NCBI GenBank assembly: GCA_021772775.1
Contig: JAJFLH010000004.1
Span: forward strand, 1 to 64,000
DNA length: 64,000 nt
Origin: Mariprofundus sp.
Lineage (GTDB): Bacteria > Pseudomonadota > Zetaproteobacteria > Mariprofundales > Mariprofundaceae
Direction of reading: 5' to 3'
The notes below the pieces were generated by a model. The model did no database searches. It was not told the origin of the DNA and saw nothing but the letters and a program-made list of their open reading frames with translations. Position numbers and translations under genes: made by a program. Of the stretch, positions 19,872 through 27,874 are shown in pieces (the stretch's first letter is position 1; each line of letters opens with the position of its first letter).

Positions 19872-22325
19872 ATGGAGTCTTATGTTCTTGTGTTGAGGCG
19901 TGTGAAGCAGGTTTTGCTTTTGGTGAGTTTGTCTTTGATAGTCGGGATGACAGGTGTCCGTGCTGCTCATGCTGGTGTAGGTGATCGTCTGCAGGTTTCT
20001 GAGGCTGGCGCTGTATTGTATTCAAATCCATCGACCTCGGCTTCGAAGCTCATGAATGTGAATGCTGGCGCTAAAATGGTTGAGATGGTCAGACAAGGTT
20101 CGTGGGTGCTTGTGTCGTTAACCAGTACAGGGACGCAGGGCTGGATGAAGAAAACAGCAGTTCAAAAGGCTACGCGTGGAGCTGCTGCGCCGGTCAAGGC
20201 GATAAAAGAGGCTGTTCAAAAGGTTTCTAGTCTGCCTCCGATGGCGGATACTCCTGTCATGAGCCCTGCGGACTTGATAAGAGTTCCAGAGCCGTTATCT
20301 GGTTCTCCATATACAGCCAGAAGACTTTCCCTGAAAGATATTGGCTTGACCAAGGGGCTCTTGTTTGAGGGGGCGAATGGTGTCCATTCGCAAACATTTT
20401 ATTTTCCTGCTCCGCTTGACTCATTGATTACTCATGGCTCGTTTCGCCTGTTGTTTCGGAGTTCGCCAAATTTGTTGCCTTTAGCGAATGTTCGTGTCGC
20501 CATCAATGATGTGCCTTATAAGCAAATTAACCTGCCTGCAGATGGTGCAATGCATGCCTTGGATGTGCGTTTACCTGCTTCTGCCTTTGATGGTCATTTG
20601 GTGAAAGTGACAGTAGCAGCTATCTTGCCGGTGTCTGAGAATCGCTGTTTCGATGGCCGCTTGAGTGATATCTTTTTACATGTCTTTCCAGAAAGTACGA
20701 TGTCCATCTCCTATCAGGCGGTTGAAAAGTCGATTCGTGATGCATGGCGTATGTTGCCTCAGGAGGTGACGATCAGTCTTTCTGCGGGTCAGTTGGGCAA
20801 GGAACAGTTTGCTTCGGCCCTGGCTCTGATGGCGCTACTGGTGGATGATGGTAAGAAAGTGAAAATTGTGAGGCTGCCTGAGATTGGGGATATTATTGTT
20901 GCTCCCAGAGCATCTGTTGAGCCGCTTGTTGGTCAAGGCGTGTTGAAGGAAAGGCTGGATAAGGAGAGCAACTTAATGTTGGTTCACCTTTCGAACCGGT
21001 CTGCTATTGCACTATTGGATCCATTTGATGTTCAGCCGATGTATCTGTTGGATAATACGTGGAAAATGATTGCTGCTGCTGAACAATATCGCGTATTTAG
21101 GCCTGATAATATACATTCTCGTGTGGAGATGCTGGGTACCGAGGGTGATTCGGGTTACTTCTCCTTGCCTCTATCTAAGCTGGGTATGGATATTGGAACG
21201 AAAGCGTTAAGTCGAGAAGTAAACTGGCATACTGTCGTAAACCCATTTGCTTTGCCTATGGGGACTCAGCCTGAGCTGTTGCATCTTAATATTGTTGCCC
21301 CAGTTCGCTGGACAGATGACCCAACCTATGAGTTATATGTGTTTCTTAATGACATCTTGGTGAAGTCAGCCCGCTTGGATAACAGCGGCATGAAACAGCG
21401 TTTTACGATCAATCTTCCGGTTGAATATCAGAGACAGTTTAACGATATCCGAATCGTTGTTCAGCATGATATAGTGGAGGGGAACTGCGAAGGTACGATG
21501 CCATATGATTATATTCAGGTTACGCCGGACAGTGCTCTGATTGTCAAGTCTACTACAATAGATACGCCGAAAATATTTGCTGATTTAGCGAAGTACTTTT
21601 TGCCTGGCTTTGATACCTATATAGAAGATCTCTATTTGGATGAGCCTGAGCAGATCTTGCATTTAATGGCGCGTTTAGCAGCTGATTTCCCTCTGGTTAT
21701 TGATCATACGCGATTGCATTTCATGGATAGTACTGAATTGCTGCAGCCTGAGGGGCCGTTTGTAGCTGTAGGTCACTTTACACTTAGCGATGATATTAGT
21801 GCCCCGGTCCGTTTTGATAAGGGCCGGGTGAAAATTACGGCGCCAAATGGTGAGGCCTATTTTGATGTGGATCAGCTCTCAAAGGTGACGATCGCACAAA
21901 TTGCCAATGCAACTACGGCATATGGCTTGTGGATTGCGCCATCTGATTCAGAAGACCTTTCTAATATCGAGCGCCTGGAGCTGTCAGAAGATGACGTGGC
22001 ATTTATTGATCTGCATGGTGTAGCTAAAACCCTGGACTCATCTGAGCCGACATTGGCTGAAGTATATTATCCAGATGCTGAAGATTGGTTTGATGTGCTG
22101 GGTAAATACAAATTTTGGTTAATGGTATTGCTGTGGTTCTTGCTGACGATGGTTGTGGTTTATCTCTATCGCATGTCCAGAATGAATAAACTGGCGCGTG
22201 AAGAAGATGATGCCATGTATCAGGCCGATGAAAACCGCATGCAGGGTGAACAGGCCGCGCATATGCATGAAGATCATACGATTCATCCGGGCGGAGAGCT
22301 GGATCACCTTGATGAGAAGCGGTAA
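19872..22325 (+). CDS. BcsB-like periplasmic exopolysaccharide synthase subunit with SH3 domain (sfz1-like)
   Basis: An ~817-aa membrane-anchored periplasmic protein. A signal peptide (to about AHA|GVG) is followed by a bacterial SH3-like domain (about 30-95) and then a long BcsB-like region: 'LLFEGANGVHSQTFYFPAP', 'SFRLLFRSSPNLLPLANVRVAINDVP' and a later repeat 'LLHLNIVAPVRWTDDPTYELYVFLND'. It ends with a single C-terminal helix (KFWLMVLLWFLLTMVVVYLY) and a charged cytosolic tail. BcsB guides the nascent glucan through the periplasm next to the synthase. Here the partner would be the GT2 gene 8 bp downstream. The N-terminal SH3 is not part of classical BcsB. ATG 19872 gives the cleanest signal peptide; an upstream TTG at 19782 is possible. 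Correspondence to 'sfz1' is my inference from the published six-gene description. Confidence 0.82.
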   Translation: MESYVLVLRRVKQVLLLVSLSLIVGMTGVRAAHAGVGDRLQVSEAGAVLYSNPSTSASKLMNVNAGAKMVEMVRQGSWVLVSLTSTGTQGWMKKTAVQKATRGAAAPVKAIKEAVQKVSSLPPMADTPVMSPADLIRVPEPLSGSPYTARRLSLKDIGLTKGLLFEGANGVHSQTFYFPAPLDSLITHGSFRLLFRSSPNLLPLANVRVAINDVPYKQINLPADGAMHALDVRLPASAFDGHLVKVTVAAILPVSENRCFDGRLSDIFLHVFPESTMSISYQAVEKSIRDAWRMLPQEVTISLSAGQLGKEQFASALALMALLVDDGKKVKIVRLPEIGDIIVAPRASVEPLVGQGVLKERLDKESNLMLVHLSNRSAIALLDPFDVQPMYLLDNTWKMIAAAEQYRVFRPDNIHSRVEMLGTEGDSGYFSLPLSKLGMDIGTKALSREVNWHTVVNPFALPMGTQPELLHLNIVAPVRWTDDPTYELYVFLNDILVKSARLDNSGMKQRFTINLPVEYQRQFNDIRIVVQHDIVEGNCEGTMPYDYIQVTPDSALIVKSTTIDTPKIFADLAKYFLPGFDTYIEDLYLDEPEQILHLMARLAADFPLVIDHTRLHFMDSTELLQPEGPFVAVGHFTLSDDISAPVRFDKGRVKITAPNGEAYFDVDQLSKVTIAQIANATTAYGLWIAPSDSEDLSNIERLELSEDDVAFIDLHGVAKTLDSSEPTLAEVYYPDAEDWFDVLGKYKFWLMVLLWFLLTMVVVYLYRMSRMNKLAREEDDAMYQADENRMQGEQAAHMHEDHTIHPGGELDHLDEKR

Positions 22326-22333
22326 TTGCTGTT

Positions 22334-24394
22334 ATGAGCAAAACGCAAGGAGCGGTTAAGGGAAAAATTGGTGAAATGCTGCTGAATGCTGGGCTCATTA
22401 CTCAGCAGCAGCTCGATGAGGCGCTGGCCCAGCAGAGTAGTCAGGGAGGGCGTCTAGGCGACATTATTCTGAGCAAGGGCTGGATGAAAACAACTGAGTT
22501 TTATTCAGTATTGTCTGATCACTTTCGGCGCGGGCGTATTGGTGACTTGCTGCTATCACAAGACTTAATCACCGAAGAGCAGATGGCTGAGGTGCTTGAT
22601 CTTCAGCATATGTGGGGTGACCGTATCGGTGATATCATTCTCTCCAAAGGGTGGCTGTCATCATTTCAGATGGCGGAAGCGCTGGCAGAGCACTTTGATA
22701 AACCGATTGTGAACCTGCTCAAAGATAAGCCGAATTCAAAAATATTGAATCGTGATGATCTCTCCACCTACTCTGAAAATCTTTTTGTCCCTTGGAAACG
22801 TGAAAACGGCCTGTTGAAGGTTGCTCTTGTTGATGTGAATCCAGAGCTTCTTGAGTTAGTGGATAGCGTTGTCAAAGAGCCTTTTGATTTTGTTCTTACT
22901 GCCAAATTTGATGTGATTTGGTATTTGCAAGAGGTTGGCAATATGTTTTACAGTGAAAAAGCTGTGCATGAGTTGGCCAATGTTCAGCCGGAATACTCTG
23001 CGAGTGAGGTTGTTACACCAAAACAGCTGCGCTTTTTGTTTGTCGTTATGACCATAGGCATGGTGTTTTTTGGCTTCTGGCCTGTAACTACTTTTATTGT
23101 GATTATTTTGGCGATTTCAGCATTTTTGATGGTGAATTTTGTGTTACGAATGGTTCTGACTTGGGTTGGGGGGGATCCGCAATTTGATAATACGGTAACA
23201 GATGAAGAGGTGGCAGCGCTGGATGATAAAGACCTGCCGGTATATACGATCATGCTACCGATGTATCATGAAGCATCGACCCTGCCTGCTATCGCTCAGG
23301 CTCTGCGCCAGATCGATTACCCACTCTCTAAACTCGATATTAAGCTTATCCTCGAACAGGATGATGATGAGACGATTGATTGCGCTAAAGAGCTGGGGTT
23401 GGAAGCTATCTTTGAAATCCTGCGTGTGCCGGACTGTTTGCCCAAGACCAAGCCTAAAGCTTGTAACTATGCTATGCACTTCAGTCGTGGTGAATTTGCA
23501 ACAATTTATGATGGAGAGGACGCCCCCGAGGTTGATCAGCTGAAGAAGGCCTTTGTTGCTTTTACGAAAGGCGGAAGAAAAATCGCCGTGATTCAGGCGC
23601 GTTTAAACTATTTTAATGGTAAGGAGAACTGGTTAACGCGTATGTTTACCATGGAGTACTCCTTATGGTTTGACTTTTATCTACCTGCATTGGATGCCTT
23701 GAATATTCCAATTCCTCTTGGTGGGACATCCAATCACTTCCGGATGGATGTGTTGCGTGAGATGGATGGTTGGGATCCCTACAATGTAACAGAGGATTGT
23801 GACCTCGGTGTGCGTTTGGTGCAGTCGGGTTACCGTGTAGGGGTGCTAAACTCCACAACCTATGAAGAAGCCAATAACTCCATTCCAAACTGGATCAGGC
23901 AGCGCTCACGCTGGCTGAAAGGTTATATGCAGTCCTATCTGGTGCACATGCGCACTCCCATTGTTTTTTATCATAAACTTGGGGCTGTTGGCTTCTGGGG
24001 TTTTCAGTTCTTTATTGGTGGAACAATTTTTAGTGCCCTATCGATGCCAATTATGGCGGCGTTTTATATCGTTTGGTTGCTTACACAGACGGCCCTTTTT
24101 GATCCATTTTTCCCTTCAGTCGTACTTTATGTGACACTGTTTAATCTTTCGATCGCCAATGGATTCCTTATTTATCTGTTTATGCTCAGTGGTTTTAAGC
24201 GTAAATATTTTGATCTGATCCCATGGGCGATTACGGTGCCATTCTACTGGATACTGCAGTCATGGGCCTGTTATAAAGGACTGTGGCAGCTGGTGAATAA
24301 TCCCTTTTATTGGGAAAAGACCCATCATGGTCTTACTACATTTGAAGTGGATCATGAGACCGGTGAGGTGTCGGATACTGGTGGGGCGCATTAA
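22334..24394 (+). CDS. c-di-GMP-responsive GT2 polysaccharide synthase with N-terminal MshEN repeats (sfz2-like)
   Basis: A 686-aa inner-membrane processive glycosyltransferase candidate. Residues about 9-120 hold four tandem MshEN-type motifs of the form (R/K)(L/I)G..L...G......L, starting KIGEMLLNAG, RLGDIILSKG, RIGDLLLSQD and RIGDIILSKG. Motifs of this class bind c-di-GMP in pairs. Helices near 233-278 precede the catalytic domain with DGED (393-396), TED (487-488 Glu-Asp) and QRSRW (523-527), the D,D,D,QxxRW signature of cellulose/hyaluronan-type synthases. Several C-terminal helices follow (about 550-660). There is no PilZ domain, unlike BcsA. The domain set resembles E. coli NfrB, but there the MshEN region is C-terminal as I recall. 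The stop codon overlaps the next start. Confidence 0.9.
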   Translation: MSKTQGAVKGKIGEMLLNAGLITQQQLDEALAQQSSQGGRLGDIILSKGWMKTTEFYSVLSDHFRRGRIGDLLLSQDLITEEQMAEVLDLQHMWGDRIGDIILSKGWLSSFQMAEALAEHFDKPIVNLLKDKPNSKILNRDDLSTYSENLFVPWKRENGLLKVALVDVNPELLELVDSVVKEPFDFVLTAKFDVIWYLQEVGNMFYSEKAVHELANVQPEYSASEVVTPKQLRFLFVVMTIGMVFFGFWPVTTFIVIILAISAFLMVNFVLRMVLTWVGGDPQFDNTVTDEEVAALDDKDLPVYTIMLPMYHEASTLPAIAQALRQIDYPLSKLDIKLILEQDDDETIDCAKELGLEAIFEILRVPDCLPKTKPKACNYAMHFSRGEFATIYDGEDAPEVDQLKKAFVAFTKGGRKIAVIQARLNYFNGKENWLTRMFTMEYSLWFDFYLPALDALNIPIPLGGTSNHFRMDVLREMDGWDPYNVTEDCDLGVRLVQSGYRVGVLNSTTYEEANNSIPNWIRQRSRWLKGYMQSYLVHMRTPIVFYHKLGAVGFWGFQFFIGGTIFSALSMPIMAAFYIVWLLTQTALFDPFFPSVVLYVTLFNLSIANGFLIYLFMLSGFKRKYFDLIPWAITVPFYWILQSWACYKGLWQLVNNPFYWEKTHHGLTTFEVDHETGEVSDTGGAH

Positions 24395-25929
24395 TGTCTG
24401 AAGTGAACCTGGCAACACGCCTGCACAAAGAGGATTGGGACTTTTCTCATCATCAGGGCACTTGGCTACTGGTTATACTTACAATGTTGATGATCGGTCT
24501 GGCGATCTGGGTATTATCGAACGGTTTTTTTCTGGAAAGTGCGCTGCAAAGTTGGGCTATTGTGATTTCGGCACTGGGCTCCGATGAAGTGTTGCTTGAA
24601 AATCTGACCATGTTAACACCGCACTTTCCACTGTATCTGCTGATCCCGTTTTATTACATCCCTGGTTTGGATACAGGTGCCGCACCCTATCTGGTCTCCA
24701 TCCTGGCAACGACTACACTGTTATGGTTATGGGCCAGGAACTTACGAGACGTGGATATTACCCAGATGAGGTTGGCGATTGTTGCGTTGCTGATCGTGCT
24801 ACATCCGGCTTTTTTATGGGCAGCAACCTCGGGTGGACATATCTCACTCACCATGATTACATTTTATCTGCTGTATCGTGCGGCGCAGCATATTATTTCG
24901 GATCATGACATTCACTCTTATATTTCGATGGCTGTTGTCTTTGTTGTTTTCTTCTTTATTGATGGTACGGCTATTTATATTTTTGTGGCTTTGATCCCAT
25001 TGATTGTTTTGATCGCTCCAATTCGGGCTATCATGGTGTCACCTTTGAGTCTGTATCTGATTGTGGGTACCCCCTTTGCGTTTGCAATTGGTACATGGGG
25101 TTATATGAACTGGATTTTTGAAGGCAGTTTCTTGTTTTTTATCACCGACTCGGAATCTACCTTTTTGGGCGGCATGCTTGCTATTGATCAATACCCCTGG
25201 TTGCAGAACAATGGAGGTCAATTTTTTAAGCCGTTCCTGATTGCAACGGGTTATTTGTTGATCGCTTACCCGGTATCTATTTATTTGCTCCTGGATACCG
25301 TGGATGATAACCATCGCTTTCGGGCCACATTTGTATTGATGTTGCACCCATTGATTGCGATTGCGCTGGCGACAAGTCAGAACTATCTCACTCATCCATT
25401 TGAAATTTTAGCTCTTGTGAGTGCGGGTTTGATGGCCGAATTGACCTATGTGAAAATGCAAACACAACGTGAGTTCGTGCTGTTGGCTGTTTTTTTGCTG
25501 GTGAGTATTGTGGGTGGCTGGTGGCTGTTTATTGAAACAGCAAGTCCTCCGATGCTGCGTTGGGTGAACGCTATACAAGGTGTGGATACAACGACCCCTG
25601 TGGCCAAAGATGGTGACTATCAATTGGGCAGATGGTTAAATGCCAATCGTCTACCCACCATCATCCATGAACGCAGTGCTTATCGTGTGATTGCAGCCAG
25701 AGGCGATTCAGAGGGGCTCTTGTTGTCCTATTCGCATGGCTTTAAGTCGGCCATGCGTCGACGCATTCCCACAACAGAACAGATTGCTGTTTCTAAACCA
25801 GATACGCTGATGGGTAGACGGGATCTTATGAATATTCGCCATCCGCATCTCTATTCTCATGGTTTGGAAGGTTATAAACGGGTTTATGATAAGTTGGGAT
25901 GGCGTGTTTATCGGCGGAAAGATGCATAA
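24394..25929 (+). CDS. Polytopic membrane protein of the exopolysaccharide cluster (sfz3-like)
   Basis: I do not recognise a named family. The 511-aa protein has about ten hydrophobic helices between residues 25 and 385, a layout reminiscent of GT-C (ArnT/PMT-like) membrane glycosyltransferases. An early extracytoplasmic loop 'LENLTMLTPHFPLYLL' could carry the acidic site, but no diagnostic Asp motif is clear. A C-terminal soluble domain of ~115 residues follows, likely periplasmic. The gene overlaps its upstream neighbour by 1 bp (TAATG) and the downstream lipoprotein by 8 bp, so it is a fixed part of the operon. It might transfer a modifying sugar or form part of the export path. Confidence 0.75.
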   Translation: MSEVNLATRLHKEDWDFSHHQGTWLLVILTMLMIGLAIWVLSNGFFLESALQSWAIVISALGSDEVLLENLTMLTPHFPLYLLIPFYYIPGLDTGAAPYLVSILATTTLLWLWARNLRDVDITQMRLAIVALLIVLHPAFLWAATSGGHISLTMITFYLLYRAAQHIISDHDIHSYISMAVVFVVFFFIDGTAIYIFVALIPLIVLIAPIRAIMVSPLSLYLIVGTPFAFAIGTWGYMNWIFEGSFLFFITDSESTFLGGMLAIDQYPWLQNNGGQFFKPFLIATGYLLIAYPVSIYLLLDTVDDNHRFRATFVLMLHPLIAIALATSQNYLTHPFEILALVSAGLMAELTYVKMQTQREFVLLAVFLLVSIVGGWWLFIETASPPMLRWVNAIQGVDTTTPVAKDGDYQLGRWLNANRLPTIIHERSAYRVIAARGDSEGLLLSYSHGFKSAMRRRIPTTEQIAVSKPDTLMGRRDLMNIRHPHLYSHGLEGYKRVYDKLGWRVYRRKDA

Positions 25930-26929
25930 ATTTACTATTATTTTGTTTGTGATATCCATGACTGCTTTGATGTCAGGCTGTGCGACGGTGGGCGAGTTGA
26001 AAAATCAATCCATGTTGCGAGGCTTTAATGTGATGCAGCATGAGAATATGGGGTGGACTGAGCCTGAGGCCAGGCGTTCAATCAAGCGCATGGTTCGGCT
26101 TGGCACGAATGCGGCCGTACTCATTAGTTTTCTCGAGCAGGATTCGTTTTCATCACTGAAAGTGAGACACTCTGATGCTGTAACCTTTGAGCAGTTAAAG
26201 AGTGCGATACAATATGCCCATGAATTTGATCTTGAGATCATTCTGAAGCCGCAAATTCTAGTGCATAATGCTTGGGCAAGTGCGATTTCTCATAAGCGGC
26301 AGCGCGATTGGAATCTATGGTTTGAAAGCTATTCAAAACATATTGTGGAATATGCTGAGTTTGCCGCCAGACATAAGGTACAGACTTTTGTTATTGGTAC
26401 GGAGTTATCCAAGGCTTCAGGACATGTTGATTGGCCAAAGTTAATTCGTAAAGTGCGCGCTGTTTTTCCAGGCAAGATTACCTATGCAGCGCATAATGTT
26501 GAAGGCATGCAGGCATTTCAATATTGGCAAGAGCTGGATGCTGTCTCTTTGACACTGTACCCAAGATTAGGGAAGACAGGTCACTATAATGAAATTCAGT
26601 CGTATGTTCAGCAAGAAGTGAGTAAATTACAGCGTGCAGCGCAGTCGATCGATTTGCCTCTCTGGGTTTTAGAGATCGGCATGCCTTCTGCTTATGGAGC
26701 ATCTGCCAAACCGTGGGAGTGGCAGAGTTTAAAACACGCACGCGTTGACCTGAAGGTTCAGCAAGATGCGATTGATGTTTGGTTAAGAGCGTTGGATCAA
26801 TCGTGGGTGGATGGTGTCTTTATCTGGGCTTGGTATAGTGATGTCGCATCTGGTGGGGCAAATGATACGGATTACACACCTCAGAACAAACCAACGGAAA
26901 AGATTATTCGACGTTATTGGAAATTCTAG
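25922..26929 (+). CDS. GH113-like lipoprotein glycoside hydrolase (sfz4-like)
   Basis: A 335-aa lipoprotein. The start ATG 25922 gives MHKFTIILFVISMTALMSGC, with lipobox LMSGC; longer readings lose the signal. The mature part reads as a TIM-barrel hydrolase: 'RGFNVMQHENMGW' at the first strand, 'LGTNAAVLISF', 'DLEIILKPQI', 'FVIGTELSK' with Glu161 as likely acid/base, 'AHNVEGMQAFQYWQELDAVSLTLYP', 'WVLEIGMPS' with Glu251 as likely nucleophile, and 'VFIWAWYSD'. This pattern fits GH113, whose known members are beta-mannanases. A periplasmic or outer-membrane glycan-trimming role like that of BcsZ in cellulose operons is inferred. It overlaps its upstream neighbour by 8 bp. Confidence 0.8.
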   Translation: MHKFTIILFVISMTALMSGCATVGELKNQSMLRGFNVMQHENMGWTEPEARRSIKRMVRLGTNAAVLISFLEQDSFSSLKVRHSDAVTFEQLKSAIQYAHEFDLEIILKPQILVHNAWASAISHKRQRDWNLWFESYSKHIVEYAEFAARHKVQTFVIGTELSKASGHVDWPKLIRKVRAVFPGKITYAAHNVEGMQAFQYWQELDAVSLTLYPRLGKTGHYNEIQSYVQQEVSKLQRAAQSIDLPLWVLEIGMPSAYGASAKPWEWQSLKHARVDLKVQQDAIDVWLRALDQSWVDGVFIWAWYSDVASGGANDTDYTPQNKPTEKIIRRYWKF

Positions 26930-26938
26930 AGGATGAAT

Positions 26939-27874
26939 ATGAGCAAAGTTACTTTACTTCAGTTATGGCGGCGTCTGGCTGCAACTTTAGTGTTGCTTGC
27001 AGGTTTCATCATTGCGCCTTCAGCCTATGCTGGAGTTGGTATGCTTGGTGGCGGAGAATCACTCTATAACTCCGATCTGGGGATTTCAGGTGGTAATACC
27101 ATTTGGGACGGAACTCGCCAGAGAAACCTGTCGGCCTGTAAACGCCGGAATGCCAATTTAATTCAAGGTTATGAGTATGGTTACTCCTATTTTTACACCC
27201 TTTTTGCCAGTGCAACGATCGCTTATCGTAAATGTGGTGAGATTACTCGCTCCAAGCGTGTTAATCGTGTAACGGGTAATATAACGCCTGCTCAGTCCAC
27301 CCTTGGTGGCAGGTCTCAAGGTCTCGGAGATGTGAGTATCGGCATGAGGGCTCGTTTGAATCATGCAAATACAGCGGCTTGGGAAGTCTCTATGATTATT
27401 CCTACCGGCTATGATGGTAACAGTCCTGCAAGTTTGGGACGCGGAGCTTTGGGGATGTCGCTTGGCATAAAATTCGCGTCTGATGGGAAAGTAAATAAAA
27501 AGAGTTCATGGGCCTGGAATTTAGGCTCAAAATTCAACTTTTTCTTTGCCAGTAAGGGGAACTCTATTGCTTCTTTTGTATCGCTTAGTTATGCCTTTAC
27601 TGAAACAAACTTTGAACAGACTGGTAACTTTTTATCGTTACGCATTAGCAATAGTGTTGCTCTGGCCAGAAATGGAGTGCAGCAGCAACTGTTCTATAAC
27701 CAGGTACCATCGAGTTTAACCAGCAGTGATATTACTGCGCTTACCTTGGGTTATAGCCATGCTTTTCCAGATGGCTGGTCAACGAATCTCCGAGTAGGCA
27801 AGGGGCTCTTTGGTCGAAGCTCTCCCATTGATTATAATGCTGGCTGGGGGGTCAGTTACCGTTGGGAAGATTAA
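26939..27874 (+). CDS. Small outer-membrane beta-barrel protein of the exopolysaccharide cluster (sfz5-like)
   Basis: The ~311-aa product has a signal peptide (hydrophobic to 'IIAPSAYA|GVG') and a mature part with alternating strands such as 'AAWEVSMIIPTGYDG', 'GMSLGIKFASDG', 'IASFVSLSYAFTETNF' and 'NFLSLRISNSVAL'. It ends in an aromatic strand (WGVSYRWED), though not a classical terminal Phe. It looks like a transporter-type outer-membrane barrel (MetA-pathway/'transporter' OMP class) and could be the glycan exit pore, since no BcsC or PgaA homologue is present. ATG 26939 is preferred to ATG 26933 for its AGAGGA ribosome-binding site. Two cysteines (in SACKRR and YRKCGE) may form a disulfide. 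The stop lies 13 bp inside the next gene. Confidence 0.72.
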   Translation: MSKVTLLQLWRRLAATLVLLAGFIIAPSAYAGVGMLGGGESLYNSDLGISGGNTIWDGTRQRNLSACKRRNANLIQGYEYGYSYFYTLFASATIAYRKCGEITRSKRVNRVTGNITPAQSTLGGRSQGLGDVSIGMRARLNHANTAAWEVSMIIPTGYDGNSPASLGRGALGMSLGIKFASDGKVNKKSSWAWNLGSKFNFFFASKGNSIASFVSLSYAFTETNFEQTGNFLSLRISNSVALARNGVQQQLFYNQVPSSLTSSDITALTLGYSHAFPDGWSTNLRVGKGLFGRSSPIDYNAGWGVSYRWED

